From Amblyomma americanum (taxonomy: Eukaryota; Arthropoda; Arachnida; Ixodida; Ixodidae): a stretch of DNA of 64,000 nucleotides. The position numbers and the translations under genes are program-made. The DNA lies in the NCBI RefSeq assembly GCF_052857255.1, contig NC_135500.1:103060548-103124547 (forward strand), written 5' to 3'. This document shows, one piece after another, positions 56,900 through 64,000 of the stretch (positions are counted from its first letter, which is position 1; the number at the start of each line of letters is the position of its first letter). Under the pieces are notes generated by a model. It had not been told where the DNA came from, did no database searches, and was given only the letters and a program-made list of their open reading frames with translations.

Positions 56900-57986
56900 T
56901 GAAGTCTGCGCATCTTTTCATGCCGAACCTCAGAACGCTCATGCTGGTCTCTTAAAACATACACGCGCCTTAATCACCGGTACTACTGGCGCGGCATGTA
57001 CACAATTCTACGAAAGTACATTCGATTATGTCTTGACTGCCAACGCCGCAAATCACCACCGCAGCGCCTTTCCGGCCCATTGCAACCCTTATCTTGCCCT
57101 GCTCGTCCGTTAGATCGTGTGGGCATCGACCTTAATGGGCCTCTTCCGCTTTCTACTTCTGGTCACCGCTGGAGTGTCGTCGAAGTCGACCATCTTACGC
57201 GCTATGGCAAGACATCCGCTCTTTCGGCGGCTACAGCCCGCGAAGTAGCTAGCTTTCTTCATTCTTCGTCACCTCGTTCTTCGCCACGGTGCTCCCCGCG
57301 AGCTTCTTAGCCACCGCTGCCGCGTGTTGTTATCAGATGTGGTCCAGGCGCTCCTACAAGATTGCCGCGTAGTTCACAGAACAAGCATGGCATGCCACCC
57401 TCAGACGAACGGGCTGGCGGAAATGATTAATCGGACGCTCGGTGACATCCTCACGATGTATGTCACTCCCGACTACTCTAACTGTGACCTCGTACTCCCA
57501 TTTGTAACATACGCCTATAACACCGCCGTGCATTCTACTGCTCGGTTTTCGCCATTCTTCCTCCTTTACGGGCGCGAAACCACCGGCCTGCTTGACACCA
57601 TTCTCTCCTACCATCCTGATCCCTCTGACTGCTCGCCTGCTTCTGAAATCGCTAAGTATGCCGAAAAATGCCGCCAACTAGCCCGATCCCTCACATGCCA
57701 CGATCAACATAGACAGAAAGAACGCCGTGATTCTGGTCAATCCTTTACCCGCCTACCTGTCGGCTCCCTTGTTTGGCTCTGTATCCCTTCTGGCCCTCCT
57801 GGCCTGTCATCCAAGTTCCTCGCCAAGTGTCACGGCCCTTACTGTGTTGTCGCTCAGTGTTCCCCCCTGAAGTACGTTGTCGAACCTTTGACACCCTCCT
57901 CTGACCGCCACCGCCGTGGCCGTGAAACCGTTGACATTAGCCGTTTGAAGCCTTACCACGAACCCGTGGTGTGCACCGCGCATTGA
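56900..57986 (+). pseudogene. Ty3-family integrase (copy 2)
   Basis: Zinc-binding end YIRLCLDCQRRKSPPQRLSG, then core: VGIDLNGPLP (first Asp), DHLTRYGKTSALSAATA, then after a frameshift SHRCRVLLSDV, where the second catalytic Asp of S-D-R-G is His. The third acidic residue follows in CHPQTNGLAEMINRTLGD. The C-terminus has LPVGSLVWL and the GPY/F motif KFLAKCHGPYCVV, ending ISRLKPYHEP before the stop at 57,984. The last 220 codons are open, while the first part is shifted, so it cannot work. Confidence 0.93.
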
Positions 57987-58021
57987 GTCGTCAGGATGGC
58001 TCCTCCTTTGCCGGGGGCCAT

Positions 58022-58173
58022 TATTACGACGAAGTGCCCGCGCGGCAGCCAGACTGCTCCCGGCGAGCGCGTGCTTCGGGTTGGTGCTGCTGGAACCGCT
58101 TACTGTCTGTGAACGTCGTTCTGTGCTTTGTGCTTTGTGTCGTGCTGTGCTTTGTGCCCAAAAACCTATTGTA
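58022..58173 (+). repeat. 3' LTR of Ty3-family copy 2
   Basis: Matches the inverted LTR at 29,274-29,429 over its length: TACGACGAAG near the start, GTTGGTGCTGCTGGAACCGC, the CTTTGTGCTTTGTG run, and ATTGTA at the end where the other copies have ATTGCA. A G-rich tract (CCGGGGGCC) precedes it. At about 152 bp this LTR is short for the group. Confidence 0.82.
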
Positions 58174-59690
58174 GTAGTAATTATAAACACCTTTAGTTTG
58201 CAGGAAACATGTTTATAATTTTAAGACAGGTCTGCCCAAGCCATAAAGGCTTGTGGGGCAGTACTCGGTAGTCGGTGAATGACGAAGATATTGCAAAAGG
58301 ATGCAAGACAAAACAAGCAAACAAGAATAGTTTTAACACCAAAAGTAAACATAAACAAGGAAACAGTTTAAGTTATCGACACAAGAATTTTTAAGAAATG
58401 TTTAAATTGTGACAGCGAAGTAACTGAGAAGATAGAATCAGACATAGTTTTAAATATTTTGGGTATATAATACTTACGACTGAAGTGACCATAATGAGTG
58501 TAGCAGCTGTGTACCGTAAAACGAGGGTGATTTCGCAAAAAACGAATATGAATGAAAGGAATCCAGGATTCACTTTCCCAAAAGTGAGAACGAATAACTA
58601 GATGATGAAAGAGGGCATCAAAAAAGGGCAGTTGTAAAAACGAAAGTCAATTGCAGTCAGTTGAAACTTCCATGTTTTATGCCATGGATCGAAGAATGTT
58701 CTTTAGTATTGCAGTTAATTTCATTCGCCAAGTTTTTGGGTATTCTCAATTAATTATGGTCTATGAAGAAAAAGGTACAAAATCAGGAACTAACAATAGT
58801 CATTGAGTGTGCGTGAGCTTCGGTCCCACCGCACCTTCTCGAAGCACATTGATCACCCTCGAGTCTTGCCGCACATAATTAAAAATAATCTACCAAAAAA
58901 AACATTTTGGTAATTATTAATCCTTTTCCGGCGTTTAAGCACTTGGCAACGCTCTTATCACAGTGAGCTAGAAAAATTATAAAGAGAAGAGGAGCGATGC
59001 ACGAAAATATGCACACCCACACCCCTTCATTTTTCATATACATGCCTTCTTTAGAACGCACGTAGGTAAACTCATGATACCACTGGTACTCATTTACGCA
59101 CGGAAACCTCTCTAACATTCTTAAAGCCTAATGGGTCTGTTTCTACAATTCGCTTCCACACAGCTTTTAGTAGCTCTTTCTGAGTATGGAAATAAAACAA
59201 AACTTTGGTATGTATAGAATACACGGAAGTGGAATCAATAGGGAGTTCTCACATGAAAGAATTCGGTTGCCACTCCCGGTTTTCTGAAGCTAAAGAGGTC
59301 CTCTGCATTAAGGGTGTTCGATGCTTTTCAAAAAGGAAGCGACAGAACGACTTGTCAGGATTTTTTTCTTATAGCCCTCAAGGGAAGCCCTTTTTTGTGC
59401 TTTGTAAATTGGCTGTCGTGGAGAGAAGGAACAACGTGTTTGGCGAAGGTGCGATGGGTCCGAATTTCGCGCAGGAGCTTCCGTTCGATGGCTGTTTGCG
59501 GTTTTTAGATTTGTGCCTTTTTCTTAACGAACTGCAGTTGGGCTGGACTTATTGGTCTCAGTACAAAAAAAAAGCTATTTTACCCAATCATTCGGCCGAT
59601 TTCAAGTGAGTAAAATGATGATAATAATAATAATTACAATATTAATAATTGGTTTTTTGGGGAAATGACATGGCGCAGTATCTGTCGCAT
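58174..59690. other. No recognisable gene
   Basis: AT-rich. A 134-codon plus frame at 59,205-59,609 (contains RCFSKRKRQNDLSGFFSYSP) has no domain I recognise and no supporting splice or promoter signals. It may be a decayed transposon gene or chance. Confidence 0.3.
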
Positions 59691-59697
59691 ATATCGT

Positions 59698-59893
59698 TGG
59701 ACACCTGAACCGCGCCGTTAAGGAAGGGATAAGGGAGGGAGTGAAAGAAGAAAGGAAGAAGGAGGTGCCGTAGTGGAGGGCTCCGGAATAATTTCGACCA
59801 CCTGGGGATCTTTAACGTGCACTGACATCGCACAGCACACGGGCGACTTAGCGTTTTTCCTCCATAAAAACACAGCTGCCGCGGTCGGGTTCC
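59698..59893 (-). repeat. SINE, second family, mostly lacking the tRNA head
   Basis: Minus-strand core and tail like the SINE at 53.6 kb: GTGCTGTGCGATGTCAGTGC, CCCCAGGTGGTCGAAATTAT, and a pyrimidine-rich tail ending GCGCGGTTCAGGTGTCC. The head is cut within the B-box region, giving a 5'-truncated copy. Confidence 0.88.
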
Positions 59894-59899
59894 ATCAAA

Positions 59900-61895
59900 A
59901 TGATCCATCATCCTGAACTGCATGTATGGTGTTTTAAATAACTCAGGCTCTCACAAGGCTCAGTGCAGCTTCAATAAGCAGATGGCATGGCTAAGGAGTT
60001 CTTTCTGCGCAATAGAAGCTATAGCGTCCTTAGCCGAGGGCCTTGTTCAATAGGTCCGCAATGACGATCTCCCTAAGGACCAGGAAAACTAAGCCAAAGA
60101 AATGGCAAGCAGCCTTTCGTACATAGGCGGATTGTTACTCCGGCTTAAAAGAGCAGCGGAAAGAAACGGTGTATCGGTATTGCTAACGACATCAAACAAA
60201 ATGGGCTGTCTGTGCCGGGTCCGCAACGGCGGCAAGAACGACAGCTGTGCCTGCACTAAAAGACAGCGATTTTAAGCCGTAAGCTGTCAGAAGGGCATAG
60301 TTGGTGAGATTCCTTTGCCCTGCGACAAAAGCTGTCTTTGACCGACTAGCCTTTGTCTCAACGCAAAACTGAAGGAGCACCACGTGAATGTTTCAGAGCT
60401 TATGGCCGAGCATTGTTAGCTGTGCCTTTACGGATCAACATGCTTATCAGAAAGAAACAGTAAAATTGGAAAAGATAAGCAAAAAGGAAGAGAGCGAAAC
60501 CTAGAAGTTTTTTGCATAAAAGAGGCCGGCGAGAAAATTCGCGAACACGTCCTCTGTCGCACTCACAAATAGAGACGCTATCTAAGCAGTACGTGGCTCG
60601 CACCAGCCTATAAGTGCGGGGTTTTTGCAACAAGCCGCTCAGCGTTGGCTCTCCAGTATGTGTTGTCTTTTTTCGTCTGGTTCTAAACTTCTTTCGAGGC
60701 CTTCATTACTTTTCGCATAACTTCTGCCTTTAGATGCGCTCTCATGCACTTTGTGAAGGTTTTTTCTGTACCTCCTTTTAACGGCACCTTTTACATCTTT
60801 TGCACATGTGAACTGGTTAAGGCCATATTTTCTTGTGGGTGCCTCGTTCTAACGTTTTCTTTACATTGCACCACGTCTATTAGCTGCGTGAGCAGGTATG
60901 TTTCACCCCGTACTCTGCTAGGCATTGTACAATTTTCGCTGCTTCTAGCTTTCCAGGCGTGTGTTTTTAATGTATCTTTTAATAACACTGCTGCATCAGA
61001 AGTTTATGGCCTCTCACTCCTCTGGGAATTTTCATTTTTTGTTAGAATTTTTTCCTTCCAGCCACCCTTCATTTTACATGTCGCGAGATTTCCATTTTCG
61101 GCTTTATCACGCTTCCGCATGTTCAAGGGATTCACCCGGCTTTAACAGCTGCAATAACAAAAGGAAGTAAAATTTAATGCATAAATATTCCCAACTCGTA
61201 GTCAAATTAAGTTATAAGTGTAGAGTGTGCCATATCGCAGCTCTGTTGCCGGCTATCGTTTTGTGCTAGGAACTATAATTTGATCTTCACTACGGAAAGG
61301 GCAGGTACTGAAATCGCGGAAATGGCAACAAAACATGTACGATCTAAAATACTGGTGCCCTAGTTGCAGAAATGTACAAAGCTAGAAGATTTCTTAGCAA
61401 ATGAAGAATAATAGGCATTTGGGAAAGAGCAGAATTGCTCCCCATTGCTATTGTCCCATGTCAAGTATTTTTTGGAGCATGGAAGCAATAGACAAAATTG
61501 GGATCTATGTCCAGAACAACTCGCTTCAAAATGTTCGTAGTGGGAGGCAGTCATTATTTAATCGTGAATTTTCTTTCTTGTTCAAGGTATTCCTTCTTCT
61601 CCTCCTTGTTTACGTGGACTAATTTTTAATCAAACCAACATAAAGAAAGGCCTTAGAATTCATCTCTTTTCCTGCATAGTTTTCTTCGCTTCATGGTTAC
61701 CTAGAGCAAAAAAATGAGCCCTTTTTTGCCTGCGACTTTCTTGTGGTAATTTTTCTTGATAGCTTTTGTGCTTAGTTTTAGGCCTATGAACCGTTGCAAA
61801 ACTGCAGAAAGGAATCTTTGTAATCAAGTCGCACTATGCTTTTTGAATTTATTGCAAATTTTCAAGAAAACTATATAACTAATCCTCTCATCATC
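59900..61895. other. No assigned gene; likely upstream intron or flank of the Cys-rich gene
   Basis: A 57-codon frame at 60,102-60,275 ends GCLCRVRNGGKNDSCACT but has no signal peptide or splice support. A 133-codon frame at 60,744 includes a hydrophobic stretch (LLGIVQFSLLLAFQACVF) without a nearby start. I could not identify a signal-peptide exon for the exons at 61.9 kb. Confidence 0.3.
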
Positions 61896-61899
61896 TTAG

Positions 61900-62218
61900 G
61901 ATGTGAAGCATGTAACCCACTCTACACATCCCAATTTCAGTCTCCTGGAAGTCCGCTTCCTTTCGGCTGTGCCTTCTTCTGTGACCCGGCGAATGGAGTG
62001 TACGGCTTTTTCCCAGTTGGAACACCATGTAAGGTGAGATCACTTTTCCTCATATCACACAGCATGTTCAAGACAGCATCAGCAAGATATCATGTTGAGA
62101 GAGTATGTTAAAGCCGTGTCTCCAGTACAATTAGCAGACATGTCTGAGTTCTCACGCCTTTTGGCACACTTCCTGGCAGGCGGGACTAAAGAAACACACG
62201 CGCTGCATTAAATCATGA
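61900..62218 (+). CDS. Last two exons of a candidate evasin-like secreted Cys-rich peptide gene
   Basis: Exon 61,900-62,033 (134 bases) follows a branch-point-like AACTAAT and pyrimidine tract ending CATCTTAG, and ends at a consensus donor AAG|GTGAGA. It codes CEACNPLYTSQFQSPG, then LPFGCAFFCDPANG, then GFFPVGTPCK. The spacing C-x18-C-x3-C-x15-C with GT-x-C resembles the first half of tick class A evasins (chemokine-binding salivary proteins) and related secreted families. The intron is 146 bases. The next exon, 62,180-62,218, follows CTTCCTGGCAG in matching phase 0 and codes a 12-residue Cys-containing end before TGA. An AATAAA lies 61 bases after the stop. The six Cys are fewer than the eight of class A evasins, so family identity is tentative. 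The signal-peptide exon was not found. The product would be secreted. Confidence 0.5.
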
Positions 62219-62278
62219 GATATGCATTCCTCTGTATGAATTTGCACTGGCCCCTTTCTGGTTGTCCTAATTCAAAAC

Positions 62279-62284
62279 AATAAA
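62279..62284 (+). terminator. Poly(A) signal AATAAA
   Basis: Consensus AATAAA 61 bases beyond the proposed stop codon at 62,218, followed by a T-rich stretch (GTGTTTTTTACTG), a normal 3'-end arrangement. Confidence 0.55.
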
Positions 62285-62289
62285 TCGTG

Positions 62290-63230
62290 TTTTTTACTGC
62301 ACCGAACACTGACACCGAATGCAGCCGCGGCTATGGTATCTTGCAAATTTATACTGTTGTATATTTCTCACAAAAACCGACATTCACCAATCATTTACTT
62401 ATTGCTCTTTGCTTTGGTACATAAATACAGCGGCTAATATAGTCATTTCTATTGAAACCTGAGAGTAAGAGGATATCAGAAATGCTTTGCAGGCAGGATG
62501 AGCGCGAGACAAACGTGGACAATGAGGGACACAGGACGAGAGCTAACTTGAAACTGAAAGAAACGGAATCAAAATACGAGGTCTAGGAACTGCGTGGGCA
62601 TGCCCAAATATCCACTGATTAAGAAGAGGGGCTAGATAAAGCCAGGACCAAGTTAATCTGGAACTAAACGACGACAAAAAGGCACGGAAATAAACCGGAA
62701 ACATCTTTTCGGCATTCAAGCAGCAATACCAATGAATTTACTCAGCGTTTAGAAACAGATACCTTTCGGAACAGAACAACCGACGCATCAGTCACAAACT
62801 TCTCGGTTCCTAACATATCAATGAATGACGCTTCATGAAACTCCCTTCCTAGTCTTCCTTAAGAACGGCCAATAACTTTTGTTTTCTGGATAAGATGTGC
62901 AGCTAAAAAAAAAGCTTAGACAGGTTGTTAGGTTGAGATGAAGTAAAAGAAGCAGTGTGTCCCCTTAGGCGTTCACAAAGGCAGCGACGCGGCCACAGTT
63001 CAGAGGGACTTCGTAAACAACGAAAACTGTTTAGGCAACGAACTTAGTTTCTTATGGCGTCGGCTCGCCATTGCGCAAAGGCTTGACAGTTTTCGAGGTG
63101 TCGTGAAAATGACGTCGACACCAAACTTGCTTGCTGTCCACTTAAGTTTATACTATACGCGGTGAACATAAGGCACCACCACGTTTCTTTTTCTGCCTGG
63201 CTTCCATAGCAGTGCTGAAAACAAGTTCTG
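62290..63230. other. No recognisable gene
   Basis: Contains at 62,485-62,570 a single arm (GGACAATGAGGGACACAGGA, then ACGAGAGCTAAC) like the fold-back repeat at 24.4 kb. Otherwise nothing identified. Confidence 0.35.
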
Positions 63231-63243
63231 TTTTCTCGCTTAC
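63231..63243. repeat. SINE target-site duplication (left)
   Basis: TTTTCTCGCTTAC, repeated at 63,483-63,495. Confidence 0.88.
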
Positions 63244-63482
63244 CGATTTTTTTGCTTTTATGGGGGTTTAAAGTTCCAAAGCGACTCAGGCAGTGAGGGA
63301 CGCCGTAGTGGACAGCTTCGGAAATTTCGACCACCTGCGGTTCTTTAACGTGCGCTGACATTGCAGAGTATAGAGGCCTCTAGAATTTTGCCTCCATCAA
63401 AATTCGGCCACCGCTGCAGAGAGAACCAGCGTCCTTCGGCTCATCAGCCGAGCGCCATAACCACTGAGACTCCGAGGCGGCC
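63244..63482 (-). repeat. Full-length tRNA-derived SINE (Ruka-like), diverged
   Basis: About 239 bp, more diverged than the copies at 20.96 and 45.4 kb: its B-box reads GCTGGTTCTCTCT on the minus strand, so the internal promoter is damaged. The perfect 13-bp target duplication is nonetheless kept. Confidence 0.93.
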
Positions 63483-63495
63483 TTTTCTCGCTTAC
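63483..63495. repeat. SINE target-site duplication (right)
   Basis: Perfect copy of 63,231-63,243. Confidence 0.88.
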
Positions 63496-64000
63496 GCAGC
63501 TGCTTAAGCGCTTCTTTCGCGACTGTCAGCACCGAAACAGGATAGCCAGCATTATTGATGCGTTTGGCCTCAAAATCCGAAACTGTGTTCCACACGACTT
63601 CGATAGCGCGGATCGAAGTGAAAAAGAGGTAATACCACGCTTAAAAAGTTTAAAATGTGAGGAGTGATATCGTAGAGCGGTTTTCTTTGTACGTGGCATA
63701 TGGACCCAAAATATGTGGCTTATGTTGAAAAACACTCGTAGGTCTAAAAACTGGATTCAGACACTTTGAGATACTTCAAAGGTAAAATTCGTAAAACTAG
63801 AGACGGCAAAGAACCGCTCCAGGACAGAGTCACCTACAAGAGCAATGTTCAGTTTTAGTTTCGTTTTATTCTTTCATGTACACATGCCAAGCGTCGAGGG
63901 AAAAAACAAATTGTGGCTTCACATGCCCCTCGGACCCTATATTGGAGGGCAGCAGGCAGCATGCAAAATACGTACACAAGTAACGTCGCAAAATGCTAAC
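63496..64000. other. No recognisable gene
   Basis: Short frames only; nothing supported to the window end. Confidence 0.35.

Noticed and set aside
60102..60275. 57-codon frame ending in a C-x-C...C-x-C motif
   Set aside because: No signal peptide, no flanking splice or poly(A) signals; too short to claim.
62480..62600. Hammerhead ribozyme of a Penelope-like element
   Set aside because: No CTGATGA...GAAA core in proper spacing was found at this or the other fold-back repeats.

Overview
This window looks like non-coding, repeat-dominated nuclear DNA of a hard tick (probably metastriate). The main reasons are two tRNA-derived SINE families that share a core containing CGTTAAAGAACCCCAGG; the larger one looks to me like the tick SINE called Ruka (name from memory). 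RTE-type, CR1/L2-type and I-type LINE relics, all decayed, fill much of the rest. There are no operons, bacterial signals, CRISPR arrays or intact host genes. Almost every long reading frame lies in a broken retroelement, its antisense, or a simple repeat.

Layout. 0.9-1.4 kb: Ty3-type integrase remnant. 3.7-4.6 kb: an LTR with adjoining polypurine tract and internal sequence (minus strand). 5.2 and 9.0 kb: short palindromic repeats. 10.16-11.34 kb: candidate two-exon gene for a small secreted Cys-rich peptide. 11.8-13.0 kb: CR1/L2 remnant. 15.15-15.50 kb: recent 176-bp tandem duplication. 17.06-20.11 kb: internally deleted Ty3 element with one full LTR, one partial LTR and matching 4-bp flanks, inside an ATC-rich microsatellite. 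20.9-22.7 kb: SINEs and an RTE tail. 23.48 kb: candidate Cys-rich exon. 26.1 kb: Myb/SANT-like domain fragment. 27.4-29.4 kb: gag fragment of a second Ty3 family ending in an inverted LTR. 30.1-34.2 kb: Ty3 RT fragment, then a CR1/L2 LINE with a nested insertion. 35.4 kb: long GT repeat. 36.9-37.2 kb: 327-bp hairpin. 37.8-40.3 kb: two RTE copies. 41.7-44.7 kb: I-type LINE (minus). 44.6-45.2 kb: about 212-bp tandem array. 45.4-52.1 kb: SINE plus three non-LTR remnants (plus). 52.4-53.45 kb: LTR, tRNA-Pro-like primer site and gag start of a third LTR family. 53.6-58.17 kb: SINE plus a longer copy of the 27-kb Ty3 family. 59.7 and 63.2 kb: SINEs. 61.90-62.28 kb: last exons and poly(A) signal of a candidate evasin-like secreted peptide gene.

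Most of the window's history is insertion on insertion. The points of greatest biological interest are the three candidate small Cys-rich secreted-peptide exon sets and several hairpin-forming repeats that could yield double-stranded RNA. The gene models rest only on splice-site, phase and cysteine-pattern reasoning.
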